Origin: Tubulanus polymorphus
Lineage: Eukaryota > Nemertea > Palaeonemertea > Tubulaniformes > Tubulanidae
DNA: 64,000 nt
Assembly: GCF_964204645.1 (NCBI RefSeq)
Contig: NC_134034.1
Coordinates: forward strand, 6,381,414-6,445,413
Reading direction: 5' to 3'
Made by a program: the position numbers and the translations under genes. The notes under the pieces are model-generated. The model was not told the origin of the DNA. It made no database searches and saw nothing but the letters and a program-made list of their open reading frames with translations. Below are positions 55,982-64,000 of this stretch, piece after piece. The first letter of the stretch is position 1; every line of letters begins with the position of its first letter.

Positions 55982-56332
55982 GAGAGTAAACAAGCACACA
56001 GTGAGAACAACAAATCATTTCTAGATAGAATAAAAGATACTTCAAATGTCAAATCAGTAGATTATAAATTTAAGAAGTTAACAGAATTAACAATCCATAA
56101 GAAATATCTAATTACAAATATTGTTACAGTTACTAACAAATATGGAGATAAATTAGTTATACACTTAGAATATGAAGGATTAAAAGGAAATACATATAAA
56201 TTCAGAACATATTTACCAGATAGATTTCATAGATTATCAAGTGAAGATCTAGAAGAATTATGTTCTGGTGATTTCTATTTCGTTTACAAAGGTATGAATG
56301 AAAAGGGGCACCATGAAATAGATTTCGAATAA
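55979..56332 (+). CDS. Small non-structural-type protein, 117 residues, unrecognised
   Basis: Intact frame. Residues 1-30 are polar; from about 35 the sequence alternates hydrophobic and polar residues as in a beta-rich fold (K-Y-L-I-T-N-I-V-T-V, K-L-V-I-H-L-E-Y, Y-K-F-R-T-Y-L-P), then S-S-E-D-L-E-E-L and a closing Y-F-V-Y-K-G strand. The layout could suit a small nucleic-acid-binding OB-like fold, but I do not recognise a defined family. It follows the polymerase by 30 bp and shares its class I motif, suggesting a role in replication or early infection (inference). Confidence 0.7.
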   Translation: MESKQAHSENNKSFLDRIKDTSNVKSVDYKFKKLTELTIHKKYLITNIVTVTNKYGDKLVIHLEYEGLKGNTYKFRTYLPDRFHRLSSEDLEELCSGDFYFVYKGMNEKGHHEIDFE

Positions 56333-56352
56333 GAAAATATGTAAAATAAATG
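56330..56352 (+). promoter_or_regulatory. Weak class II-like start motif
   Basis: TAAGAAAATATGTAAAATAAATGG. It keeps the AAATAAATG end but lacks the T-run; the stop TAA of the previous gene forms its first bases. Confidence 0.3.
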
Positions 56353-57093
56353 GTAGAATTAAAAGAATACAGAATATTTGTTGATTCTAGAAAACTTACA
56401 AATTATAAATCTCATAATTTACTAGTACAATTAGATAGAGAATATAAAAATTGTGTAGATTTAAAATTAGTTAATATAAGTTTATGTAATTCTTTTTATA
56501 ATATAACGGATAAAACTATTGATCATCAATTGTTTATAGTTCAGGAAAAAAATAAAAGGTATCATTTATATCTAAAACCGGGGTTATATAATTTAGATAC
56601 ATTGTCACAAGAAATTAATAGAAAAGCCTGGCACAAATTAGGTAGTAATTCCGGGTTTAGTATTAGATTTTTAAAAAGTGATAGTTCTGATAAAATAAGG
56701 ATTAGGTTAACTCGTAGTGAAAAATATCAATTTTTAGTTAAAAAACCTATAGCTAAACTGTTAGGAATTACACCCGATAAACTTTATTCAAATGTTGATG
56801 CTACACCAAACTTAATACCTTACACACATTTCTATATCTATTGCAATTTAATTGATCCAACAAAAACATTCGAAGCAACTAAAGATATAACTTGTAATTC
56901 TGGTTTATTAAACATTTTACCATTGAAGAATGTTAAAGAATTTGGAACACAAATAAATTGTAATTTAACAGAATGTGATTTCAAACCATGCATTCCTCGT
57001 TTTAATAATTTTAGATTAGAAATTAGAAATCATAATGGATACTTAATTGATTTAAATAATTTCCCTGTAATTTATGAATTAGTTATAAGATGA
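56350..57093 (+). CDS. Penton-like minor capsid protein (probable)
   Basis: Intact, 247 residues. N-terminal strands (R-I-F-V-D-S-R, L-V-Q-L-D) are followed by a core with P-G-L-Y-N-L-D-T-L and S-R-K/L-A-K-L-L-G-type blocks (A-K-L-L-G-I at about 137). H-F-Y-I-Y-C-N-L-I-D sits near 157, and the closing R-L-E-I-R-N-H-N-G-Y-L-I-D-L-N near 225 precedes L-V-I-R. These hydrophobic blocks match the pattern of penton/minor capsid single jelly-roll proteins in Polinton/adintovirus-like elements. Length and position between polymerase and membrane-protein genes fit. The assignment comes from pattern recognition, not a search. Confidence 0.65.
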   Translation: MVELKEYRIFVDSRKLTNYKSHNLLVQLDREYKNCVDLKLVNISLCNSFYNITDKTIDHQLFIVQEKNKRYHLYLKPGLYNLDTLSQEINRKAWHKLGSNSGFSIRFLKSDSSDKIRIRLTRSEKYQFLVKKPIAKLLGITPDKLYSNVDATPNLIPYTHFYIYCNLIDPTKTFEATKDITCNSGLLNILPLKNVKEFGTQINCNLTECDFKPCIPRFNNFRLEIRNHNGYLIDLNNFPVIYELVIR

Positions 57094-57099
57094 AGAGAG

Positions 57100-57123
57100 T
57101 AATTTTTTTTCACTATATAAATG
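57100..57123 (+). promoter_or_regulatory. Class II start motif (T-run plus TATATAAATG)
   Basis: TAATTTTTTTTCACTATATAAATG, ending in the start codon of the next gene. Confidence 0.6.
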
Positions 57124-57459
57124 AATATAACTGTTGGACCGAGTATATGTTTTGGGTTTGATTTTAAACATGGTAAAGAAAGAATGAAACTAAATGATGT
57201 TATTACTGATATAAAAAGTAAATCATTTAACAATGCATCAATGATTGATAAAGAAAATCATAATATAGAAAAAGTAATTGATTTAATTAAAACACCTTTA
57301 GAATATTATGAATTAAATGAAGATGGAATTATTGATGATATTAAAAACATATTAACCAAAATGTATGATAATCATAAAAGTAGTAATGAAATAAATGTTG
57401 AATTAATCATCACTAAGATAACTAAATATTTTGAAGATAGTAATTTTTTTGATAAATAA
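57121..57459 (+). CDS. 112-residue protein, unrecognised
   Basis: Intact frame. A short hydrophobic, Gly-containing start (I-T-V-G-P-S-I-C-F-G-F-D-F) is followed by a mostly helical, acidic/lysine-rich body. No membrane segment. The stop TAA is followed immediately by the next ATG, and TAAATAAATG spans both. The tight packing and class II motif put it with the structural group; function unknown. Confidence 0.65.
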   Translation: MNITVGPSICFGFDFKHGKERMKLNDVITDIKSKSFNNASMIDKENHNIEKVIDLIKTPLEYYELNEDGIIDDIKNILTKMYDNHKSSNEINVELIITKITKYFEDSNFFDK

Positions 57460-57462
57460 ATG
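57441..57462 (+). promoter_or_regulatory. Class II start motif inside the end of the previous gene
   Basis: TAATTTTTTTGATAAATAAATG. The motif overlaps the last codons and stop of the upstream gene, whose C-terminus (F-F-D-K) is dictated by it. Confidence 0.6.
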
Positions 57463-57681
57463 AGTGATAATAAGTGGATAATAACTGGATTATATAATGG
57501 CGCATTACTATCAGTTGGAACTGTTGGTAATTCAATGGTATTAAAACAAGTATTCAAAATGGGAAGTGTTAATGTTGATAGATTTGATATAAATGATATT
57601 CTAAAATTAACATTAGCAGTTACTTTATCTAATTTAACTATTGATTATTTGGAAAAACAAAAATATATTCCTCCCATATAA
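57460..57681 (+). CDS. Small membrane protein, 73 residues
   Basis: Intact. Hydrophobic stretches at about residues 8-24 (G-L-Y-N-G-A-L-L-S-V-G-T-V) and 47-60 (L-K-L-T-L-A-V-T-L-S-N-L) suggest one or two membrane passes. It ends Y-L-E-K-Q-K-Y-I-P. Comparable short membrane proteins are common in Polinton/adintovirus-like gene clusters; a virion membrane or assembly role is inference. Confidence 0.65.
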   Translation: MSDNKWIITGLYNGALLSVGTVGNSMVLKQVFKMGSVNVDRFDINDILKLTLAVTLSNLTIDYLEKQKYIPPI

Positions 57682-57687
57682 ATGCGT

Positions 57688-57708
57688 AATTATTTTACTA
57701 AATAAATG
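57688..57708 (+). promoter_or_regulatory. Class II start motif variant
   Basis: TAATTATTTTACTAAATAAATG; the T-run is interrupted by one A. Confidence 0.5.
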
Positions 57709-58128
57709 GCTTCTGCATTTATAACTATTATAGGATCGGCAATTGTTAACGCTTTAGCATTTACTGGTGGTGGTTATTTATTTAAGCATATTGATAAAAA
57801 TGGATCATTAACAGAACAAAAAAGACATAACTTAGCATTAGAGAAATACGATAAAGCAGCCGAAGAATACAGAGAAAAGAGGCAAAACTATATGGATTAT
57901 ATTAACAAGGAATTATATGATCAGAAGATTTCACATAGAGATTTTCAATCAGTTGATGATGCAATGAGTTTATAGAACGCAGTAACAAATAAAGAAAAAT
58001 TACATCTATACAAACCTAAATTATCAGATTATTATACCCCAAGTAAAGAACAACAGAAATATGAAATAATTTGGATTTTAGGTGGAACAGTTATTTTTAT
58101 ATTTGCTGCTTATAAGTTTACTAATTAG
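57706..58128 (+). pseudogene. Membrane protein with N- and C-terminal hydrophobic segments, one internal stop
   Basis: The N-terminal 89 residues start with a Gly/Ala-rich hydrophobic segment (about residues 4-27) and continue as a charged helix with K-R-x-N-Y-M-D-Y-I-N-K-E-L. TAG at 57,973-57,975 interrupts the frame. The same frame continues for 50 more codons through S-D-Y-Y-T-P-S-K and a clear C-terminal membrane segment (W-I-L-G-G-T-V-I-F-I-F-A-A-Y) to TAG at 58,126. Since the class II motif of the next gene begins right at this second stop, the full gene was 57,706-58,128 (inference). Confidence 0.75.
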
Positions 58129-58150
58129 TAATTTTTTTGCTAAATAAATG
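58129..58150 (+). promoter_or_regulatory. Class II start motif
   Basis: TAATTTTTTTGCTAAATAAATG, starting at the base after the previous gene's stop. Confidence 0.65.
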
Positions 58151-58573
58151 GATGATAATATTGATATTATTCCTCATGATATAAATAAAACTAAATTAAA
58201 AATATATTTAGAAAAACAAATATTAGAATTTGAAAGTGACTTAAAAGTTAAAAAGAAAAAGTATTTAAAAAGTAAAATTATATATTATTTGATTATAAGT
58301 GGTTCGGTTACAATTAGTTCTGTAATAACATTTCTAGCAATATTCAGTCCATTAACACCTTTAGCTATATCAATTGGCGTGTTAGGATTATTATCAAGTG
58401 TATTAACTGGTATAAGTTCAAAATTAAATACAAAAAGTAATAAAGAAAAAATTAAAACTAATATAAAAGAAATTAATAAATTAAAGAATACACTAGATTA
58501 TATAATAAGTTTAAATGGTCATATAACAGTTGAAGAACAAGATAAATTATTAAAAGAATTAATAAATTATTAA
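58148..58573 (+). CDS. Two-pass membrane protein with flanking coiled coils, 141 residues
   Basis: Intact. A lysine-rich helix (about 15-43) leads into membrane segments at about 44-66 and 70-90 separated by S-P-L-T-P-L, then a second charged helix (about 95-120). The hairpin-in-membrane layout suits a virion membrane or host-membrane remodelling protein, but no family is recognised. Its stop TAA is also the first three bases of the next gene's motif. Confidence 0.65.
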   Translation: MDDNIDIIPHDINKTKLKIYLEKQILEFESDLKVKKKKYLKSKIIYYLIISGSVTISSVITFLAIFSPLTPLAISIGVLGLLSSVLTGISSKLNTKSNKEKIKTNIKEINKLKNTLDYIISLNGHITVEEQDKLLKELINY

Positions 58574-58592
58574 TTTTTTAATTATATAAATG
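58571..58592 (+). promoter_or_regulatory. Class II start motif sharing the upstream stop codon
   Basis: TAATTTTTTAATTATATAAATG; TAA is the stop of the preceding gene. Confidence 0.65.
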
Positions 58593-59915
58593 GCAGATAG
58601 TTTTCCAAAAGCTTCCCAATATAATAAATCAATTAAATATAATATTCCTGCAATAGATTTTAATAAAGATATTTCATATAGAAATGAAGTTTTAAATTCA
58701 TTAATTGATTTATATATTTATGTTACTGAAAGTAATAATTTTCATGTAAAGATGGAAAATATACTTCATGTGTATACAATTAATTTCAAAAATTTAAATG
58801 AGGCAAAACAATGGTTATTAAAATCTAATATGAAGTATTGGCAAAACCAATTAAATTTTGCTGTTTATTGCGCAACAACAGGATGTGGAATTAGTTGGAA
58901 TGATCATTTAAACAAACCAAGTTTACCATTGATGTTATCACTTTTTAGATTTCATACATATTTTCAAATAAAATTGATATTAGATGAATTAGAATGTCCT
59001 TTACCAGGTTCAAAATATTTTAAAGAATTGAATAATAATATTAATTTTTCTAAGTTTTATAAAATATGTAATGAATTTAATATTAATTCAAATAAAGATT
59101 TTAGAGCAAAAATTGGAACAATGGGTGGATTAGGAATATTATATACTAAAGAATTTGGAAAAATAATGACAAATTCAGATATAAGAACACTAAATTGGAA
59201 TGAATTACCAAAATATTATAATAATAAACAACAACAAAACAATAATGGTTGGGTTAATTTCATTTTAGAAAATAGTGAAGGTTTTACTAAAGCTGGAATA
59301 CAAAGAATAAATCAATCAATTAGAACTTATTTGATATGTATTTTAGGTGCGCAAGTTGAAAAAAGATCCCCAATAATTGGAAATGATAACACTTCATTCG
59401 ATGCGCAGAAACAATTCTAAGTATTATTTGAAGATTCCATTCATAATGATAAAAATAGATCGATTCCAGAAAACATTGTAAGATATCAAAATTATTTAGA
59501 TAAATCACATATTAGATTAAATTATTGTATAGGCCCTAATCTATTAATTATTTCTAATGATTTAGTATTAAAGATGGGAAATATAATTGGTTATAATAAT
59601 CTAATTACAACTGCAACAAAAAATAATTCATTTGGATTGAATGATATAAATAAAAAGATTATTACTGCTCCAAAATTAATGGAAGGTGAAAAAAATAAAA
59701 AACATATTCAATCAACTGAAACTAAAACTAAGAATATTAAATTGGATAATGATTCTAAAATAAAAGATTACAATACATCAGAAGATATTAAAACTGATAT
59801 TATTCAACATGATATAATTAAACTAAATGATGATAATAAATCCCATGAAAATACTAAATTAGCTATAACTTGTATAGGAATTGTAATCGGAGGAATATTA
59901 TATTTTAAATTTTAA
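58590..59915 (+). pseudogene. Large structural-type protein with C-terminal membrane anchor, one internal stop
   Basis: One frame of 441 codons interrupted by TAA at 59,418-59,420. The N-terminal half has a helical region, then M-K-Y-W-Q-N-Q-L-N-F-A and T-G-C-G-I-S-W-N-D-H-L (about residues 85-112) and R-F-H-T-Y-F-Q near 128, blocks that look conserved and structured. The part after the stop ends in a lysine/Asn-rich stretch and a clear C-terminal membrane segment (I-T-C-I-G-I-V-I-G-G-I-L-Y-F). Similar large anchored proteins accompany capsid genes in animal Polinton-like elements; the function is not established. Confidence 0.7.
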
Positions 59916-59933
59916 TTTTTTATTATATAAATT
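59913..59933 (+). promoter_or_regulatory. Class II start motif leading to a mutated start codon
   Basis: TAATTTTTTATTATATAAATT: the motif is intact, but the expected ATG at 59,931 reads ATT. The TAA is the stop of the previous gene. Confidence 0.6.
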
Positions 59934-61586
59934 GAAGAAGATATTCCAATGGATCCTTTTAGATGAACCTGGTATAAGTGATGAATAACAACCTGATTTT
60001 AGTGAAACAAGTTTTAATGACGGTAATGAGCCAGGACGTAATTCTAATTTAGGTGAAGATGATGATTATGATGATGAAACGTGTAAAGAATTTAAAGAAT
60101 ATATGACAGCTACCGAAAGGATAGTTATTAGAACCGCAACATCTAGAAAGGATTTAATGAAAAGATTAGTAAATACAACTGATCCTCTTATGAAACATCA
60201 ATTAAAATTAATGAAAAATAGAGTAATATATACAATTGTTAACGTATTATAACAAGATGAAATAGATGAAATTGGTTCCGAAGGTGTTGTAGAACAAATT
60301 TTAAAAGATGACCCATTTTTCATGAATAATTTAGAATTTAAAAATGATGCATGGTATTATAATGTTGAATTAAATAACAAAAATGTATCAATTCAATTAT
60401 CTAGAATGGGTCAAGAAAATATTTTTGAACCTGGAATGCGATCAAGATCTACAATTGAAGGTTCAAAAGGCGGTAGAGAATTTCTCAGAATTATATGGAA
60501 TGCAATCGATAGAATAAATAAAGAAAAACCAATTCCTAAAATTGATATTAACAAATATTCACCATTTGAAAATCCAAATTTAAATCCTCCTGATGTTGAT
60601 CCAGAAATGGAAGAGAATAGAGATCGATTAGATAAATTAAGATCTTCAACACCCGAAACATCGAGAAGAGATATTCAACAAATTGATTCAAGTCAATTAC
60701 AATTAACATTAGAAAAACAAATTGATAGATTAAGAGATTCAGAAGAACTGATGAATAGTATATCAGATACACCCGATACTGAAACTGGAATAAATCGAAT
60801 ACAATCTTTACTAGAAAAAGGATTACTTGATTTAACTGATGATGAATTAGAAGCATTTCCTGAACAAACACGTAGAGAAATTAAAGGTATGCAAGAATCG
60901 GCTGATAAAATTGCGAATGAAAAAAGTATAAGAGATATTAAAATTAACAATTTAGAAAAAGAATTAACTGATAAAAATAAAGAAATAGAACAATTAAAGT
61001 CTGATCTTGATCGTCAAGTAATTGATGAAATGGAATATAGACAAAAAGAATTACGTTTAGAAAAAGAAAAAGATGATTTAGAATACAACATAGAACTACA
61101 AAAAGAAGAAATTAAATTATTATTAAAATCATATGATTATAATATTAATAGATTAAAAGTTATTTTTAAAGATTTGTTGATAAGAATAAAAATAGAATAA
61201 AGTTATTATTTAAATTAGAAGGAATAACAATTCTTTCAATTCTAACAGCTGTAACTATGTTATTTACAACAATTGGTTTAGCAATATCAAATTCACTGAA
61301 ATCTACTCCTACTCCCAATAAACCAGATAAACCCCCGAATGATAATAATTCTATACAAGATAAAGTTAAAGATGGTTTAAAGAAATTAGCAAAATATTTA
61401 TGGGAACTATCTAAAAAATCTGCTGCAGCATTACCAGGAATTATTGCATCAATTGTTGGTTTTATATTGAAATCTGCAGGAAACATTGTTAACTTTGCTG
61501 CTGAACATATTATTTCATTTTTAATTACAGTTGTAAGTGCTATTATTTTTGGGTTAGTAAATATGATATCAAAAAATATCAAGTAA
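59931..61586 (+). pseudogene. Coiled-coil protein with C-terminal membrane region, broken
   Basis: The start codon is lost (ATT at 59,931, directly after a perfect class II motif). A frameshift near 59,960 is followed in the new frame by stops at 59,986 and 60,250. The main intact block is 60,322-61,200 (292 codons), with W-Y-Y-N-V, R-M-G-Q-E-N-I-F-E-P-G near residue 28, then a long acidic/lysine coiled coil (about residues 180-275). Near 61,190 the frame shifts again. The continuation to 61,586 holds a hydrophobic segment (about 61,235-61,295), a proline-rich spacer and further membrane-prone helices. No class II motif precedes 61,257, supporting one gene. Probably a virion or membrane structural protein. 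Confidence 0.65.
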
Positions 61587-61607
61587 ACATGATAAAAAAT
61601 AAATGAT

Positions 61608-61629
61608 TAATTTTTTTGTTAAATAAATG
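61608..61629 (+). promoter_or_regulatory. Class II start motif before the capsid gene
   Basis: TAATTTTTTTGTTAAATAAATG. Confidence 0.65.
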
Positions 61630-62876
61630 AGTGGGAGTTATATCAATCCTTCTAAGAATCATAGAATATCTAATGCTATTAAAGCAGAAAGATCTTATCA
61701 TATAATTACTCATAACCCTTCTAATATTAATCCCGATGAAACTTTATATGTTAGAATCCCTCGATTAACACAAAATACGTTTTATGTTCCAAATAGTATT
61801 TATTTATCAGCCGATATAAAAGTAACCGGTAATAATAATAATTATGTTGTTGATAATGTTGGAAGATATTTGATTAAAAAATTAACTATAAAGATTGGAC
61901 CAGAAACAGTTTTCTCATTAGATGATTATAATTTATTTATGCATTATAAAGATTTATGGTTAACTAAAGAAAATAGAAATAATATGATATTTCAAGGCAT
62001 CCAATCAGAAAACCAAAATAAATTAAGATCAGAAGCGCATAATGCAATATTAACTAATGCTATAGATAAATTGATAAAAAGTATATATGGAAACAAATAT
62101 AAAATTCCATTAGACTTTGAATTGATAAATAACAATGCACCTTTATATAAATACGCAATTCAAGAAGACGTTATATCCGAAATAACATTTGCTCCTGTTA
62201 ATGAAATTGTAATATCTAGCGTTAATAAAGATATGAGTTATAAATTATCGAATATATGTTTAGAATATGATACAGTAACTGATGAAAATATTTCAAGTAT
62301 AATTCAAACTAAATACAATCAAGGATTTTCATTATCATATGATTATATTGATAAATTTAAAACTGTAACTATTAATGCAAATGATGAAATTATTAATGAG
62401 AATATTAACTTCCCAAGAAGATCTATTATATCTATATATTAATATTTTTTACCATTGCAACATATACTAATGGCGCAATAAATGTTGATAATTATTATAA
62501 TCCTGAAATAACAAAAGTAGAAATAACTATCGAAGGAATAGCAAATAAAATATTTTGTCAAGGAATGAGAATGATTGATCAATGGTCAGAAATTAGAAAA
62601 CATTTTATGAATGAAAAAGTAAAATCATCTGAAAATTGTAATATTAATCAAATTGATTATTATACCGGTAATAAATATGCATTATGGTTAGATTTTAGAA
62701 CAACAGAGGATAATTCATTACATGGTTCTGGAAAAAAATTACAGAACACTAAAGATGGAATACAATTATTCATGACAAAGAATAAAGGAATCAAAAATTT
62801 TAAAATGCACATTTATATTATATCTGACGCGCAATTAAATATTGTAAGTTCTCAATTAAATAGTGTTATGTATTAA
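61627..62876 (+). pseudogene. Major capsid protein (probable), split by one frameshift
   Basis: The N-terminal frame (61,627-62,442) contains beta-rich blocks with V-D-N-V-G-R-Y-L-I-K-K-L-T-I-K-I, then L-W-L-T-K-E-N-R-N-N-M and G-I-Q-S-E-N, and Y-K-L-S-N-I-C-L-E-Y. After a one-base-type shift in the T-rich stretch near 62,440, the second frame continues to 62,876 with D-L/W-S-E-I-R-K-H, L-H-G-S-G-K-K-L-Q-N-T-K-D-G-I-Q-L and I-I-S-D-A-Q-L-N-I. The H-G-S-G and N-T-K-D-G-V/I-Q-L blocks and about 415-codon total length fit the capsid protein found in animal Polinton-like elements, presumably a double jelly-roll. The frameshift sits near a homopolymer, so a sequencing error is possible. Confidence 0.7.
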
Positions 62877-62884
62877 AATTTTAA

Positions 62885-62911
62885 CTTTAATAAAAATTCA
62901 TATAATAAATG
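62885..62911 (+). promoter_or_regulatory. Class I start motif before the zinc-finger gene
   Basis: CTTTAATAAAAATTCATATAATAAATGG minus its last base; it matches the motifs at 52,893 and 55,955. Confidence 0.5.
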
Positions 62912-63838
62912 GAAGGAGGTAAAGTATATAAACATATTCCATACATCGATACACATGCAAATAATGATGGTTTAATTTATTAAATACCTTGTAATATAGC
63001 TTTGATATTTGATCCTATTTTCAAAATTTATAAAACTAAACTAATAGAAATCGATAATAATAAAAGTGGTGTTGTTGATAATTTAAGTAATGTAATTGAT
63101 AATAATGTAATACCTTCTACATCTAATAATGTAATACCTTCTACATCTAATAATGTAATACCTACTACATCTAATAATGTAATACCTACTACATCTAATA
63201 ATGTAATTCCTTCTACATCTAATAATGTAATACCCTCTACATCTAATAATGTAATACCTTCTACATCAAATAATGAAATAATATTAAATGTTAGTGAAAA
63301 TAGAAATTATTGTGGATATTGTAAAAGTGAATATTCAAACGTTCCATCAAATTGGAATAAACATATGAATACAAATTCACATATTACTAATGTAATAGAT
63401 CGTGTTGGTTTAAGAGAATTTATAGAACACCCATTTAGATATGTTACAAAGTTTGTTTCAAATCAAAAAGTAAATGGTAAAGAATTATATAAAGATTTAT
63501 TATTAGCAACACCTAATAAACATGAATTAGATTTAACCGATGCTAATAATAAATCTTTATTAGGATCAAACACTGTAAATGAAATATTAGGAGCAAACAC
63601 TAATAAAGATAATAATGAAGATATAGTTACAGATAAGCATATTGATAATAAAGATTCTATGAAACATAAAGTAGAAAATAATGATAAATTTGATTGGATG
63701 AATAAGCATAACAATGAAACAACTATTGATGATGCGGTAAAAAGGGTGAAGAATAAGTATAAAAATAATGAAGAATTAGAAGAAGATTCGGTAGAGAAAT
63801 TGAATAGATTGTTAGGGTCTGATAGTGAAAGTGATTAA
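62909..63838 (+). pseudogene. Zinc-finger protein with NNVIPSTS repeats, one internal stop
   Basis: The class I motif fixes the start at 62,909 (M-E-G-G-K-V-Y-K-H-I-P-Y-I). TAA at 62,981-62,983 interrupts the frame, which then stays open to 63,838 (a TTG at 63,002 is not a credible start). Seven tandem 24-bp repeats (63,101-63,268) encode N-N-V-I-P-S/T-T-S, probably a flexible linker. A C2H2-like finger follows (C-G-Y-C at 63,311-63,322; His at 63,362 and 63,380). The rest is acidic and lysine-rich, ending G-S-D-S-E-S-D. The finger recalls those at the front of the polymerase. Regulatory or DNA-binding role inferred. Confidence 0.7.
63101..63268 (+). repeat. Seven tandem 24-bp coding repeats
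   Basis: Unit AATAATGTAATACC(T/C)(T/A)CTACATCT in frame. Third-position differences (ATA/ATT, CCT/CCC) show the copies have diverged under some constraint. Confidence 0.9.
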
Positions 63839-64000
63839 GATATTAATTATATTTAACACAAATAATAATAAAGGTTGAAAATTGTATAAAATAATAGTAA
63901 ATAAAAAAGGGGGTTTTAAGTATTCAAGGTATTTAAGGTATCTAATACATATCTAATACAATCTTATACATAAAAATATCTTATTTTATAAACTTATATT
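63839..64000. other. AT-rich end of window, no gene
   Basis: Contains 'aaaaaagggggtttt' and a short tandem 'aaggtatttaaggtatctaa'. No start motif or frame; the element continues past the edge. Confidence 0.5.

Larger units (their letters stand above)
52493..64000 (+). mobile_element. Endogenous Polinton/adintovirus-like dsDNA element (left part, decayed)
   Basis: About 11.5 kb of very AT-rich sequence with tightly packed genes all on one strand, starting at a palindrome and running off the window. The gene set (protein-primed family B polymerase, penton-like and major capsid proteins, small membrane proteins) is that of the Polinton/adintovirus lineage. Several genes carry stop codons or frameshifts, so the copy is degraded. 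Integrase, packaging ATPase and maturation protease are not in view. The right end and target duplication cannot be seen. Confidence 0.85.

Noticed and set aside
61257..61586. Independent 109-codon membrane protein
   Set aside because: No start motif precedes it, and hydrophobic coding sequence extends upstream in the same frame to about 61,190, so it is the shifted C-terminus of the preceding gene.
53421..62983. A ciliate-type genetic code (TAA/TAG read as Gln) explaining in-frame stops of the viral genes
   Set aside because: Most intact genes end at TAA in the expected place next to the next start motif, and there are also frameshifts and a deletion, so ordinary decay explains the pattern. 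In AT-rich genes TAA is one change from many codons.

Overview
The window reads as animal nuclear DNA, most likely from a marine invertebrate. Two conserved, intron-rich metazoan genes lie in a background packed with short transposable elements. Frequent AGGCCTA-type words and enkurin, a gene of motile cilia and sperm flagella, fit an ambulacrarian or lophotrochozoan, but I cannot settle the phylum. Nothing points to a bacterial chromosome.

Region 1 (about 1-25,780, + strand) is a SARNP/CIP29/Hcc-1-like gene. It has a SAP-domain exon at 1,586-1,703 and seven more exons, ending with a run of R-x-E-R-F-G motifs and a stop at 25,777. The first coding exon was not found. The introns hold foldback MITEs, a dispersed repeat family (R1), piggyBac-like pieces, a hAT-like element with a BED-like zinc finger, a tRNA-derived SINE, and three copies of a TATAAGTCGA-rich element. 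Region 2 (25,780-30,206) is intergenic repeats. Region 3 (30,207-41,299, - strand) is a complete enkurin gene in four exons (253 codons), convergent with SARNP. Its 8.6-kb first intron is full of repeats, including a nested pair of transposons with clean target-site duplications.

Region 4 (about 41,690-52,492) has no coding genes. It is a very large inverted-repeat structure in the order A-B-C-A'-C'-B' (primes are reverse complements), so the right-hand copy is a circular permutation of the left. It contains arrays of units built on TGACCA and remnants of a LINE reverse transcriptase tail.

Region 5 (52,493 to beyond 64,000) is very different: extremely AT-rich, compact, all on the + strand, and beginning with a 187-bp near-perfect palindrome. 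It is an endogenous, partly decayed dsDNA virus-like element of the Polinton/adintovirus type. Its genes include a protein-primed family B DNA polymerase (broken), a penton-like minor capsid protein, several small membrane proteins, a large structural-type protein, a coiled-coil/membrane protein, a major capsid protein (broken by one frameshift), and a zinc-finger protein with an eight-residue repeat. Nearly every gene has a stereotyped AT motif running directly into its ATG. Two motif classes can be told apart: one before the polymerase and two other non-structural-looking genes, the other before the structural and membrane genes. This looks like early/late regulation and resembles poxvirus-type TAAATG late promoters. 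No integrase, packaging ATPase or protease is visible; they may lie past the right edge. The element is broken by nonsense codons, frameshifts, one lost start codon and an internal polymerase deletion, so this copy is not an intact virus.
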